A stretch of DNA of 64,000 nt from Pseudomonas sp. NC02. GTDB lineage: Bacteria > Pseudomonadota > Gammaproteobacteria > Pseudomonadales > Pseudomonadaceae. The notes below the pieces were generated by a model. It had not been told where the DNA came from, made no database searches, and saw only the letters and a list, made by a program, of their open reading frames with translations. Shown here piece after piece: positions 35,533 through 45,500 of this stretch (the first letter of the stretch is position 1; the number at the start of each line of letters is the position of its first letter). The stretch is taken from contig NZ_CP025624.1 of NCBI RefSeq assembly GCF_002874965.1, positions 186,001 to 250,000 on the forward strand, read 5' to 3'. A program made the position numbers and the translations under genes.

Positions 35533-35566
35533 AACGCCGACGGCTTCTACAGCGTCGGCGTTTTTT
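35533..35566 (+). terminator. Rho-independent terminator after the MetQ-like gene
   Basis: AACGCCGACG (35533-35542) pairs with CGTCGGCGTT (35553-35562), with six T at the end. Confidence 0.92.
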
Positions 35567-35584
35567 ATGGCTGGAACACAATCG

Positions 35585-35680
35585 AAATGTGGGAGCGGGC
35601 TTGCTCGCGAATGCGGTGGGTCAGCCAACACATCTGCTGACTGATACACCGCATTCGCGAGCAAGCCCGCTCCCACATTT
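35585..35680. repeat. REP pair, GTGGGAGCGGGCTTGCTCGCGAA type
   Basis: AAATGTGGGAGCGGGCTTGC and its exact reverse complement at the right end enclose a spacer with a weaker GCGGTG / CACCGC stem. Confidence 0.88.
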
Positions 35681-35694
35681 GGGACTGTGTCAGC

Positions 35695-35781
35695 TCAGAT
35701 ATTTCGACTGTTAATGGCCCTGCGTAGCGCCACCAGCCACTTCACCAGTTCCTGCGGATCAATCGGTTTTGCCTCGTTCAT
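35695..35781 (-). CDS. Candidate 28-residue small protein
   Basis: On the minus strand GAGGGA lies 7-8 bases before ATG 35781, and the frame encodes MNEAKPIDPQ followed by ELVKWLVALRRAINSRNI and a stop. The C-terminal half would form an amphipathic helix with basic faces. It lies 14 bases from the REP pair in an otherwise gene-free 560-base gap. Its support is the ribosome site and peptide character only; conservation would decide. Confidence 0.4.
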   Translation of the reverse strand: MNEAKPIDPQELVKWLVALRRAINSRNI

Positions 35782-35924
35782 CGCTCATTCCCTCGCCTGT
35801 TGGTTAGCCGTCAGTCTGGCCACGCGCTGCCTATCCCTGAAGTGCAGCTCCGATAAAAAGACCCTTCCTACTTCCCCGGGAACAGTAGCTGTCATCCATC
35901 TGCACCGCGAATCCGCAGGTTATC

Positions 35925-35990
35925 TATTTGGGTGATATCAATATGCTATTTCGGTATTTAAATTTTGCTTTTTATACCTTTAAAGTCGGC
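35925..35990 (+). promoter_or_regulatory. AT-rich upstream region of the ABC operon
   Basis: An AT-rich block (GATATCAATATG, TATTTAAATTTTGC and the palindrome CTTTAAAG at 35978-35985) precedes the permease start by about 80 bases. CTTTAAAG also occurs before tonB. It is a candidate sulfur-control region by similarity to the other AT-rich gaps. Between 35782 and 35925 no feature was seen. Confidence 0.35.
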
Positions 35991-36063
35991 GCTACCCGGC
36001 GTTACCCACGCTGGACCGGACCGCACCAACGCCGCTTTACCCCTGCGGCGTCAGGGATTTCAG

Positions 36064-36729
36064 ATGACCTTCGATTACGCATTTATCCTCAGCACGCTGC
36101 CGGCGTTTCTCAAGGCCGTGGGCGTTACCCTGCAAGTCGGCCTGATCGCCATTGGCACCTCCATGCTGGTGGCCTTGATCAACGCCGCGCTGCTGGTGTT
36201 TCGCACGCCCTACGTGTGGCGCCTGGTGGCGCTGTACGTGGAGTTGGCGCGCAACACACCGCTGCTGATCCAACTGTTTTTCGTCTACTTCGCGTTGCCG
36301 GCCCTGGGGCTGAATATCTCCGGGTTCTGGGCGGCAATCATCACCATGACCTTTCTCGGCGGCGCCTACCTCACGGAAGTGTTGCGCGCCGGTGTCGAGG
36401 CGGTGCCGCTGGCACAGATCGAATCGGGCAAGTCCATCGGGCTGTCCCACTGGCAACTGCTGCGCCATGTGATCCTGCCCCAGGCCGGGATCCTCAGCCT
36501 GCCGGCGCTGTTTGCGAACTTTATTTTCCTGCTCAAGGAAACCACGATCGTGTCGGCGGTGGCGGTGCCGGAGATTCTCTACACCACCAAAAGCTATATC
36601 GCCCTCTACTACAAAACCTACGAAATGCTCGCGGTGCTCACGTTGATCTGCGTGCTGTTATTCCTGCCGCTGTCGCTGCTGCTCAGCCGCCTTGAAAGGA
36701 GGCTCCAGCATGGCCAGTTCGGGTCTTGA
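36064..36729 (+). CDS. Polar-amino-acid-type ABC transporter permease 1
   Basis: A 221-residue permease of the His/Glu/Arg (HAAT) class. ATG 36064 is chosen over 35965 because the MTFDYAFILSTLPAFLKAV start is family-like. Five spans are predicted, with the coupling motif EAVPLAQIESGKSIGLSHWQ (about residues 115-134). It pairs with the next permease, whose start overlaps this gene by 20 bases. In this sulfur region the substrate may be a sulfur amino acid or derivative such as cystine, but general amino-acid import cannot be excluded. Confidence 0.9.
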   Translation: MTFDYAFILSTLPAFLKAVGVTLQVGLIAIGTSMLVALINAALLVFRTPYVWRLVALYVELARNTPLLIQLFFVYFALPALGLNISGFWAAIITMTFLGGAYLTEVLRAGVEAVPLAQIESGKSIGLSHWQLLRHVILPQAGILSLPALFANFIFLLKETTIVSAVAVPEILYTTKSYIALYYKTYEMLAVLTLICVLLFLPLSLLLSRLERRLQHGQFGS

Positions 36730-37369
36730 ATTACTCTGGGTGTCCTTGCCGCAACTGGGCAAGGGCGCGGCGCAAACCCTGTCGATCTCGTTCTTGAGCA
36801 TCGCCTTCAGCACCGTCGGCGGCGTGGTGTATGGCGTACTGCGCACGTTGAATTCGAAAGCGATCAACCTGGTGCTGCGGATTTACCTGGAGCTGTTCCG
36901 TGCCATTCCGGTGTTGGTGTGGTTGTACTTGCTGTTCTTCGGCCTGCCGATTTTCTTTGGCCTGAGCATTCCGAGCTTCTGGTGCGCCGTGCTGGTGTTG
37001 TCGCTGTGGGGTGCCAGTGAAGTCGGCGAAGTGGTGCGCGGTGCGTTGCATTCGTTGCCCCGTGGCCAGCGTGAAGCCGGCCTGTCGATTGGCCTGTCGG
37101 ACCCGCAACTGTACGGTTACGTGCTGTTGCCCCAGGCCCTGAAACGCATGACCCCGCCGACCATCAACGTCTACACCCGCATTATCAAGACCAGCTCCCT
37201 GGCGGTGCTGATCGGTGTGGTGGATGTGATCAAGGTCGGCCAGCAAATCATCGAGCGCACCTACGAGTCGGTATTGATCTACGGCGCGCTGTTCCTGTTT
37301 TTCTTCTTTATCTGCTACCCGTTGTCGGCCGCCTCCAAGGTGCTGGAACGGCGCTGGGCCCAAGCATGA
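36710..37369 (+). CDS. Polar-amino-acid-type ABC transporter permease 2
   Basis: A 219-residue permease. ATG 36710 follows AAAGGAGG (36696-36702) inside the end of the previous gene. HAAT-type features are the FRAIPVLVWLYLLFFGLPI N-terminal region and the coupling loop GQREAGLSIGLSDPQLYGYV. It forms the channel with permease 1. The next gene overlaps it by 4 bases (ATGA). Confidence 0.9.
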   Translation: MASSGLELLWVSLPQLGKGAAQTLSISFLSIAFSTVGGVVYGVLRTLNSKAINLVLRIYLELFRAIPVLVWLYLLFFGLPIFFGLSIPSFWCAVLVLSLWGASEVGEVVRGALHSLPRGQREAGLSIGLSDPQLYGYVLLPQALKRMTPPTINVYTRIIKTSSLAVLIGVVDVIKVGQQIIERTYESVLIYGALFLFFFFICYPLSAASKVLERRWAQA

Positions 37370-38142
37370 GCGCATTGATCGAGTTCCAGGGTTTCAACAA
37401 GTTTTTCGGCGACCAGCAGGTGCTCGACGGCATCGACCTGAGTGTGCAAAGCGGCGAAGTGGTGGTGATCCTCGGCCCCAGCGGTTGCGGCAAAAGCACC
37501 TTGCTGCGGTGCCTCAATGGCCTGGAAGTGGCCCACAGCGGCAGCCTGCGTTTTGCCGGCAAGGAGCTGCTGGACAAGGCCACCGACTGGCGCCAGGTGC
37601 GCCAGGACGTGGGCATGGTGTTCCAGAGTTATCACCTGTTCCCGCACATGAGCGTGCTCGACAACCTCCTGCTCGGCCCGCTGAAAGTGCAAAAACGCGA
37701 GCCCCGCGAAGCCCGGGCCCAGGCTGAAAAACTGCTGGAACGGGTGGGCCTCTCCGACAAACGCGACGCCTACCCGCGCCAGCTGTCGGGCGGCCAGCAG
37801 CAACGTATCGCCATCGTCCGCTCGTTGTGCATGAACCCGCAGGTCATGCTGTTTGACGAAGTCACCGCCGCCCTCGACCCGGAAATGGTCAAGGAAGTAC
37901 TGGAAGTGATCCAGGGCCTGGCCCGGGACGGCATGACGCTGCTGATCGTCACCCATGAAATGGCCTTCGCCCGCGCCGTCGCCGACCGCGTGGTGTTCAT
38001 GGAGGCCGGCCGCATCCTCGAACAAAACACCCCCGAGGCATTCTTTACGAACCCGCAAACCGCACGCGCGCAGCAGTTCCTGGAGAAGTTCTCCTTCGTT
38101 TCAACACTGCCCAAAAGAACCAAGGAACTGGAGCTGTCATGA
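37366..38142 (+). CDS. Polar-amino-acid-type ABC transporter ATP-binding protein
   Basis: A 258-residue ATPase with Walker A GPSGCGKST (about 35-43), signature [15 protein letters not shown], Walker B VMLFDEVTAALD and switch His in IVTHEMAF. Val follows DE where most relatives have Pro (DEVTAALD rather than DEPTSALD), a variant that occurs in this class. It overlaps the binding-protein gene by 4 bases. It powers the two permeases just upstream. Confidence 0.93.
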   Translation: MSALIEFQGFNKFFGDQQVLDGIDLSVQSGEVVVILGPSGCGKSTLLRCLNGLEVAHSGSLRFAGKELLDKATDWRQVRQDVGMVFQSYHLFPHMSVLDNLLLGPLKVQKREPREARAQAEKLLERVGLSDKRDAYPRQLSGGQQQRIAIVRSLCMNPQVMLFDEVTAALDPEMVKEVLEVIQGLARDGMTLLIVTHEMAFARAVADRVVFMEAGRILEQNTPEAFFTNPQTARAQQFLEKFSFVSTLPKRTKELELS

Positions 38143-39014
38143 AAACTGCCAAGTTGTTATTCCCCCTGTTCGGCCTCGCTTTGCTGGCCGGCTGCAATAA
38201 GTCCGAAGAGCCCGCCAAGACGGCTGCCGCTGCCACCCCGGCACCCGCTGCGGTGAGCTACATCGACAAGATCAAGGCGCGGGACAAGCTGATCGTCGGC
38301 GTATTCACCGACAAGCCGCCGTTTGGTTTCGTGGATGAGTCCGGCCGCTATGTCGGCTTCGATACCGACATCGGCCGCCGTTTCGCCAAGGACCTGCTGG
38401 GCGACGAGAACAAGGTTGAATTCGTCGCCGTGGAACCGGCGAGCCGCATTCCGTTCCTGCAAAGCGACAAGGTCGACCTGATCCTCGCCAACATGACGGT
38501 GACGCCGGAGCGCAAGGAAGCGGTGGACTTCACCAACCCGAACCTGAAAGTCGCGGTGCAGGCCCTGGTGCCGCAGGACAGCTCGGTGAAGAGCCTGGAC
38601 GACCTGGCGACCCGCACCACCATCGTCACCACCGGCACTACCGCGGATATCTGGCTGACCAAGAACCACCCGGACTGGAAACTGCTGAAGTTCGAGAAAA
38701 ATTCCGAGTCGCTGCAAGCGTTGTCGGCGGGCCGTGGTGATGCCTATGCCCAGGACAACCTGGTGTTGTTCAGCTGGGCCAAGCAGAACCCGGGCTACCG
38801 TGTGCTGGAGCAGAAACTGGGGGATGAAGCGCCGATTGCGCCGGCGGTGAAGAAGGGCAACATCGAATTGCGGGATTGGGTGAATGCCGAGCTGGCGAAG
38901 TTGGGCGAAGAGAAGTATTTGCTCAAGCTGTATGACCAGTATGTTCGCAAGGAACTGAGCGATGACACCAAGCCGGAAAGCGTGATTGTTGAAGGCGGGA
39001 AGTGGCAGGGTTGA
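38139..39014 (+). CDS. Family-3 solute-binding lipoprotein of the ABC transporter
   Basis: A 291-residue precursor. The signal peptide MKTAKLLFPLFGLALLAGC ends in a lipobox, so the protein is anchored by Cys19. A linker of about 20 Ala/Pro residues leads to a family-3 binding domain (DKLIVGVFTDKPPFGFVDES ... GFDTDIGRRFAKDLLG ... LANMTVTPERKEAVDF), the Asp and Arg pattern used for amino acids. Apart from the lipobox Cys it contains a single Met and no other Cys. It completes the four-gene transporter operon; the ligand is unknown but probably amino-acid-like. Confidence 0.9.
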   Translation: MKTAKLLFPLFGLALLAGCNKSEEPAKTAAAATPAPAAVSYIDKIKARDKLIVGVFTDKPPFGFVDESGRYVGFDTDIGRRFAKDLLGDENKVEFVAVEPASRIPFLQSDKVDLILANMTVTPERKEAVDFTNPNLKVAVQALVPQDSSVKSLDDLATRTTIVTTGTTADIWLTKNHPDWKLLKFEKNSESLQALSAGRGDAYAQDNLVLFSWAKQNPGYRVLEQKLGDEAPIAPAVKKGNIELRDWVNAELAKLGEEKYLLKLYDQYVRKELSDDTKPESVIVEGGKWQG

Positions 39015-39019
39015 CCCGT

Positions 39020-39132
39020 CAATGATCGTTCCCACGCTCCGCGTGGGAATGCCGCCTTGGACGCTCCGCGTCTGCTGCTGGGACGCGGAGCGTCCCGTGA
39101 TGCGTTCCCACGCAGAGCGTGGGAACGATCAT
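39020..39132. repeat. Palindromic repeat, CGTTCCCACGC type
   Basis: AATGATCGTTCCCACGCTCC at the left and GAGCGTGGGAACGATCAT at the right pair, with an inner pair GGACGCTCCGCGTC / GGACGCGGAGCGTCC. The right end reaches the first base of the stop codon of the ATPase gene on the other strand. One copy in the window. Confidence 0.82.
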
Positions 39133-40292
39133 CAGCTGGGCCAATGCCACGCCGGCTCATCCAGCACCCGCTGCCCCACCACCTGCGTCTGCCCCATCAC
39201 CTTCTCCAGCACGATCGAATTACACCCTTCATCCTGCTGCAACGCCGCAATCAAGCGGCTGGCATGGGACACCACCCACACCTGACACTGCTGCGACACC
39301 TGAATGATCAGCCGCGCCAACGCCGGCAAAAGATCCGGGTGCAAGCTGGTTTCCGGTTCGTTCAATACCATCATCGTCGGTGGCCTCGGCGTCAGCAGCG
39401 CCGCCACCAGCAGCAAGTAGCGCAAGGTCCCGTCCGACAGCTCCGCCGCCGATAACGGCCGCAGCAACCCTTCCTGATAAAACTCGATGGCAAAACGGCC
39501 GCCCTGCAACGGCTCGATATTCAACCGCGCGCCGGGAAACGCATCGCTGATCGCCCGCTGCAAGGCGTCCGGGTCGCCAATCTCGCGGATGGTCTGCAAC
39601 GCCGCCGCCAAGTCCCGCCCATCGTGATGCAGCACCGGCGTACGCGTGCCCAGTTGCGGCTGGCGCACCGGGGCGTCGACGTCGCTGCGAAAATGGTCAT
39701 AAAAGCGCCAGCCGCGAATGCTTTCGCGCAGCAGCAATACCTCCGGCGAACCCCGCAGGCTGCCGACCTGATCGAACAGGCTGTGGTAGTTCGGCGTGTG
39801 CTGGGCCAGTACATCCCAGGCGCGGCCATCGCGGGCACGTACCATCGGGCCGGAGCGCTGCACCAGCAGGCTCGCCGGACGGTACACGTGGCCGGCCCAG
39901 ATGCATTCTTTCTTGATCTCCGGGTCCAGGGAAAAATAGGACAAGGTTTTCTCGGGCAACCCCAGGGAAATCGCATAGCTGAAATCCTCTGCGGCAAACC
40001 CCAGGCGCAGCCGCTTGGCGCCCTGGCGCACGATGGGCTCCACCGCCACTTCACCACTGAGCATGCGCCGACTGATGCTTTCCGGCCCGGCCCAGAAGGT
40101 TGAATCCAGCCCACCCTCGCGGGCCAGTGCGTTGATCACGCCGCCCTGGGCCGTCTCCGCCAGCAGCCGCAGGGCGCGGTACAGGTTGGACTTGCCGCTG
40201 CCATTGGGGCCGGTAATCAGGTTCAACCGATCCAGCGGCACCACCAATTTGTTGATCGAGCGGTAATTGGCCACCGCGAGGGTCTTGAGCAT
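39132..40292 (-). CDS. AAA family ATPase, SMC/OLD-like
   Basis: A 386-residue ATPase. The N-terminus MLKTLAVANYRSINKL and Walker A GPNGSGKSN (about 30-38) with the C-terminal LNEPETSLHPDLLPALARLI (Walker B and D-loop) and VVSHASRLI (switch His) define the RecF/SMC-like group of predicted ATPases. The signature (LSDGTLRYLLL) is intact. No TOPRIM or nuclease domain is fused. Its role is unknown; relatives serve in DNA repair or, with a partner, phage defence, but no partner gene is adjacent. It is divergent from the RND pump genes. Confidence 0.83.
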   Translation of the reverse strand: MLKTLAVANYRSINKLVVPLDRLNLITGPNGSGKSNLYRALRLLAETAQGGVINALAREGGLDSTFWAGPESISRRMLSGEVAVEPIVRQGAKRLRLGFAAEDFSYAISLGLPEKTLSYFSLDPEIKKECIWAGHVYRPASLLVQRSGPMVRARDGRAWDVLAQHTPNYHSLFDQVGSLRGSPEVLLLRESIRGWRFYDHFRSDVDAPVRQPQLGTRTPVLHHDGRDLAAALQTIREIGDPDALQRAISDAFPGARLNIEPLQGGRFAIEFYQEGLLRPLSAAELSDGTLRYLLLVAALLTPRPPTMMVLNEPETSLHPDLLPALARLIIQVSQQCQVWVVSHASRLIAALQQDEGCNSIVLEKVMGQTQVVGQRVLDEPAWHWPS

Positions 40293-40414
40293 GAGAAAAA
40301 TTATCGGTTTGGGAACCCCTGGAGTATGGGATTCTCCATGCAGATAAGGAACCCTGTTCTAAGCTCACAGTCGCATAGACACTGGCACGTCGGCATCACG
40401 CAAAAGGAGCCTGC

Positions 40415-41518
40415 ATGGGCGGTCCCAAACTCACATTTATCCTCGGCCTTGGCCTGCTGGCGCTGCTGAGCGGTTGCGGCCAGGAAAAAGCCGAACCCAA
40501 GGAACATTCCCGGGTGTTTGTGCAGACGGTGAAGTCCACCGACTTTGCCGCCGCCGTGACCTTGACCGGCGATATCCAGGCCCGGGTGCAGACCGATCTG
40601 TCGTTCCGCGTCGGCGGCAAGATCATCCAGCGCATGGTGGATGTCGGCGACCGCGTCAGCGCCAAGCAGGTGCTGGCCAAGCTCGATCCGAAAGATTTGC
40701 AGACCAATGTCGACTCCGCCCAGGCCCAGGTGGTTGCCGAGCAGGCGCGGGTCAAGCAGACCGCCGCCGCGTTTGTGCGCCAGGAAAAACTCCTGCCCAA
40801 GGGCTACACCAGCCGCAGTGAATACGACTCTGCCCAGGCCGCGTTGCGCAGCAGCCAGAGCGCGCTGACCGCCGCCCAGGCGCAGTTGGCCAATGCGCGC
40901 GAGCAGTTGGGCTACACCTCGCTGGTCGCCGACGCGCCGGGCATCATCACCGCCCGCCAGGCCGAGGTGGGCCAGGTGGTGCAGGCCACCGTGCCGATTT
41001 TCAGCCTGGCCCGGGATGGCGAGCGCGACGCGGTGTTCAACGTCTATGAATCGCTGCTGGTGGAGCCGCCGCCGGACAAACCGATTACCGTCAGCCTGCT
41101 GGAAAATCCGCAGATCACCGCCGTGGGCAAGGTGCGCGAAGTCACCCCGGCCGTTGCCGCCAATACCGGCACGGTGCAAGTCAAAATCGCCCTCGACGCA
41201 CTGCCCAAGGGCATGCAACTGGGCTCGGTGGTCAGCGCCACGGCCAACGGGCCGGCCAAGGCCAGCATCGAATTGCCGTGGGCAGCCTTGACCAAAGACA
41301 TCAGCGCGCCTGCTGTCTGGCTGGTGGACGACGACGGCAAGGCGCAACTGCACAAGGTCACGGTCGCGCGTTATCTCACCGGCAAGGTGATCATCAGCGA
41401 CGGCCTCAAGGGCGGCGAAAAAGTCGTGGTGGCCGGCGGGCAATTGCTGCATCCCGGCATGATCGTGGAAATCGCCCAGCCGCCGGATCAGGCCCAGGCC
41501 CAGGGAGTGCAGCCATGA
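40415..41518 (+). CDS. RND efflux periplasmic adaptor 1 (TriA-like)
   Basis: A 367-residue membrane-fusion protein. AAAAGGAG precedes the ATG, and the lipobox LSGC anchors it at Cys25. It shows the adaptor order: lipoyl half (LTGDIQARVQTDLSFRVGGK), coiled-coil hairpin rich in Ala/Gln (SAQAQVVAEQARVKQTAAAF onward), second lipoyl half (YTSLVADAPGIITARQAEVG) and beta-barrel/MP domains. A second adaptor and an RND pump follow with 4-base overlaps. The arrangement matches TriABC of P. aeruginosa, where both adaptors are needed; the exporter substrate here is unproven. Confidence 0.92.
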   Translation: MGGPKLTFILGLGLLALLSGCGQEKAEPKEHSRVFVQTVKSTDFAAAVTLTGDIQARVQTDLSFRVGGKIIQRMVDVGDRVSAKQVLAKLDPKDLQTNVDSAQAQVVAEQARVKQTAAAFVRQEKLLPKGYTSRSEYDSAQAALRSSQSALTAAQAQLANAREQLGYTSLVADAPGIITARQAEVGQVVQATVPIFSLARDGERDAVFNVYESLLVEPPPDKPITVSLLENPQITAVGKVREVTPAVAANTGTVQVKIALDALPKGMQLGSVVSATANGPAKASIELPWAALTKDISAPAVWLVDDDGKAQLHKVTVARYLTGKVIISDGLKGGEKVVVAGGQLLHPGMIVEIAQPPDQAQAQGVQP

Positions 41519-42585
41519 AGCAGTTGACGTGTGTGCTCGCCGCCAGCCTTCTGTTAATGGCGTGTTCCAAGGAAGAACCGGCGCCGGAACCGGTGCGCCC
41601 GGTGCTGTCGATTGAAGTGAAAGCCGAGGACCAGGAAAACCTCGGCCGCTTCGCCGGCACGATCCAGGCCCGCTACGAAAGCAATCTCGGTTTCCGTGTG
41701 CCAGGCCGTATCGCCCGGCGCGCGGTCGACGTGGGCGCTGAAGTGCAGCAGGGCGCGTTGCTCGCCGTGCTCGACCCCACCGATCAACAGAACCAGTTGC
41801 GCGCCGCCCAGGGCGACCTGGCCCGGGTCCAGGCACAGTGGATCAACGCCCAGGCCAATGCCCGTCGCCAGCAGGAATTGTTCAACCGTGGCGTCGGCGC
41901 CCAGGCCCAGCTGGACATCGCCCAGACCGACCTGAAAACCACCCAGGCTTCCCTGGATCAGGCCAGGGCCTCGGTCAACCAGGCCAAGGACCAGCTCAAC
42001 TACGCCGAACTGCGCACCGACCATGCAGGCATCGTCACCGCCTGGAATGCCGAGGCCGGCCAGGTGGTCAGCGCCGGGCAGCAAGTGGTGACCCTGGCAC
42101 GACCGGACATCAAGGAAGCTGTCATCGACTTGCCCGCCGGCCTCGCCGAGCGCCTGCCGCCGGATGTGGTGTTCCTGGTCGCCGGGCAAATGGACCCGAA
42201 CATCAGCACGACTGCCACCGTGCGCGAGATCGAACCCCAGGCCCAAAGCGCCACGCGCACCCGTCGCGCCCGCCTGACCCTGGCGGAAACACCGCCCGCG
42301 TTCCGCCTTGGCACCGCCATCAGCGTGACCCTGAGTTCAGCCATCGCGCCGCGTATCGAACTGCCCCTCAGCGCTTTGCAGGAAGCCGACGGCAAGACCC
42401 GCATCTGGGTGATCGACACCCAAAGCCAGACCGTACAACCCCGAGACGTCACCATCGTCAGCCGTGACGCCGACAGCGCCTTGCTCAACGCCGGCGTCAA
42501 ACCCGGCGAGCGGGTGGTGAGTGCCGGCGTGAACAGCCTGAAGCCCGGGCAAAAAGTTAAAATCGACGAGGACAGCCCGCGATGA
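41515..42585 (+). CDS. RND efflux periplasmic adaptor 2 (TriB-like)
   Basis: A 356-residue adaptor beginning at ATGA overlapping the first adaptor. Lipobox LMAC places the lipidated residue at Cys17. Domains run lipoyl (FAGTIQARYESNLGFRVPGR), hairpin (NAQANARRQQELFNRGVGAQ), lipoyl (LRTDHAGIVTAWNAEAGQVV), barrel. It differs clearly from adaptor 1 in sequence, so the pair probably forms a mixed hexamer around the pump, as known for TriAB. It overlaps the pump gene by 4 bases. Confidence 0.92.
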   Translation: MKQLTCVLAASLLLMACSKEEPAPEPVRPVLSIEVKAEDQENLGRFAGTIQARYESNLGFRVPGRIARRAVDVGAEVQQGALLAVLDPTDQQNQLRAAQGDLARVQAQWINAQANARRQQELFNRGVGAQAQLDIAQTDLKTTQASLDQARASVNQAKDQLNYAELRTDHAGIVTAWNAEAGQVVSAGQQVVTLARPDIKEAVIDLPAGLAERLPPDVVFLVAGQMDPNISTTATVREIEPQAQSATRTRRARLTLAETPPAFRLGTAISVTLSSAIAPRIELPLSALQEADGKTRIWVIDTQSQTVQPRDVTIVSRDADSALLNAGVKPGERVVSAGVNSLKPGQKVKIDEDSPR

Positions 42586-45500
42586 AAGGGAGCTTCAACT
42601 TATCCGACTGGGCCCTCAAGCATCAGTCCTTCGTCTGGTACCTGATGTTCGTCGCGCTGCTGATGGGCGTGTTCTCGTACATGAACCTCGGTCGCGAGGA
42701 AGACCCGTCGTTCACCATCAAGACCATGGTGATCCAGACCCGCTGGCCGGGTGCGACTCAGGAAGAGACCCTGAAGCAGGTCACCGACCGCATCGAGAAA
42801 AAACTCGAAGAGCTGGACTCCCTCGACTACGTGAAGAGCTACACCCGGCCCGGCGAGTCCACGGTGTTCGTGTTCCTGCGGGACACCACCAGCGCCAAGG
42901 ACATCCCGCAGATCTGGTACCAGGTCCGCAAGAAGATCGACGATATTCGCGGCAGCTTCCCCCAAGGCTTGCAGGGGCCGGCGTTCAACGACGAGTTCGG
43001 GGATGTGTTCGGCTCGGTGTACGCGTTTACCGCCGACGGCCTGTCGATGCGCCAGCTGCGCGATTACGTGGAGCAGGTGCGCGCCGAAATTCGTTCGGTA
43101 CCGGGGCTGGGCAAGGTCGAGATGATCGGCCAGCAGGACGAAGTGATTTACCTGAATTTCTCTACCCGCAAACTCGCAGCGTTGGGGATCGATCAGCGCC
43201 AGGTGGTGCAGAGCCTGCAATCGCAGAACGCGGTGACGCCGGCTGGGGTGATCGAGGCCGGGCCGGAGCGGATTTCGGTGCGCACCTCCGGGCAGTTCGC
43301 CTCGGAGAAGGACCTGGCCAACGTCAACCTGCGGCTCAATGACCGTTTCTATCGGCTGGCCGACGTGGCGGAAATCACCCGTGGCTATGTCGACCCGTCG
43401 ACGCCGATGTTCCGCTTCAACGGCAAACCCGCCATCGGCTTGGCCATCGCCATGCAGAAGGGCGGCAACATCCAGGACTTCGGCAAGGCCCTGCACAAAC
43501 GCATGGACGACCTGACCGCCGACCTGCCGGTGGGTGTGGGCGTGCACAAGGTTTCCGACCAGGCCGAAGTGGTGGAGGAGGCCGTTGGCGGCTTTACCAG
43601 CGCGTTGTTCGAGGCGGTGATCATCGTGCTGGTGGTGAGCTTTATCAGCCTCGGCGTGCGTGCCGGGTTGGTGGTGGCGTGCTCGATCCCGCTGGTGCTG
43701 GCGCTGGTGTTCGTGTTCATGGAGTACAGCGGCATCACCATGCAGCGGGTGTCGCTGGGCGCGTTGATCATCGCCCTCGGCCTGTTGGTGGACGACGCGA
43801 TGATCACCGTGGAGATGATGATCACGCGCCTGGAAAAAGGCGAGACCAAGGAGCAGGCGGCGACGTTCGCCTACACCTCCACCGCATTCCCGATGTTGAC
43901 CGGCACGCTGGTGACCGTCGCCGGGTTTGTGCCGATTGGCCTCAACGCCAGTTCGGCGGGGGAGTACACCTTCACGCTGTTCGCGGTGATTGCCGTGGCA
44001 ATGCTGGTGTCGTGGGTGGTCGCGGTATTGTTCGCGCCGGTGCTCGGGGTGCATATCCTCAGCAGCAAGGTAAAACCCCACAATGCCGAGCCGGGCCGTG
44101 TGGGCCGGGCGTTCAATGGCGGCATGCTGTGGGCGATGCGTAACCGCTGGTGGGCCATTGGCATTACTGTGCTGCTGTTTGTAGCGTCGGTGTTTTCCAT
44201 GCAGTTTGTGCAGAACCAGTTTTTCCCGTCCTCGGACCGTCCGGAAATTCTCGTCGACCTCAACCTGCCGCAAAACGCCTCGATCAACGAGACCCGCAAG
44301 GCCGTCGACCGTCTTGAGGCGATCATCAAGGACGACCCGGACATCGCCCGCTGGAGCACCTATATCGGCCAGGGCGCGATCCGTTTCTACCTGCCGCTGG
44401 ACCAGCAACTGGAGAACCCGTACTACGCGCAACTGGTGATCGTCAGCAAGGGCCTGGAAGAGCGCGGCGCCTTGATTGCGCGCCTGCAAAAACGCCTGCG
44501 GGAAGATTTTGTCGGCGTGGGCAGCTTCGTGCAGCCACTGGAAATGGGCCCGCCGGTGGGGCGTCCGATCCAGTACCGGGTGTCTGGCAAGGACATCGAC
44601 CAGGTGCGCAAACACGCGATCGAACTGGCGACCATGCTCGATAAAAATACCCACATGGGCGAGATCATCTACGACTGGAACGAGCCGGGCAAAGTCCTGC
44701 GGGTGGACATCGCCCAGGACAAGGCGCGGCAACTGGGGCTGTCGTCGGAAGACGTGGCGCAGTTGATGAACAGCGTGGTCAGCGGTGCGTCGGTGACCCA
44801 GGTGCATGACGATATCTACCTGATCAACGTGGTCGGCCGCGCCGAAGATGCCGAACGCGGTACGCCGGAAACCTTGCAGAACCTGCAGATCGTCACGCCC
44901 AACGGCACCTCGATTCCGCTGCTGGCGTTCGCCACCGTGCGTTATGAGCTGGAACAGCCGTTGGTATGGCGTCGCGACCGCAAGCCGACCATCACCATCA
45001 AGGCGGCGGTGCGCGACGACATGCAGCCGACCGACCTGGTGAAACAGCTCAAGCCGGACATCGACAAGTTCAGTGCTGGGTTGCCGGTGGGCTACAAGGT
45101 CGCCACCGGCGGCACCGTGGAAGAAAGCGGCAAGGCCCAGGGCCCGATTGCCAAGGTAGTGCCGTTGATGCTGTTCCTGATGGCGACCTTCCTGATGATC
45201 CAGCTGCACAGCGTGCAGAAGATGTTCCTGGTGGCCAGCGTGGCGCCGCTGGGGCTGATTGGCGTGGTGTTGGCGCTGATTCCCACGGGCACGCCCATGG
45301 GCTTTGTGGCGATTCTGGGGATCCTTGCGCTGATCGGCATCATCATCCGTAACTCGGTGATCCTGGTGACGCAGATCGACGCCTACGAGCGCGACGGCTA
45401 CACGCCGTGGGACGCGGTGGTGGAAGCTACCGAACACCGGCGCCGGCCGATCCTGCTGACCGCAGCAGCGGCCAGCCTGGGCATGATCCCTATCGCCCGT

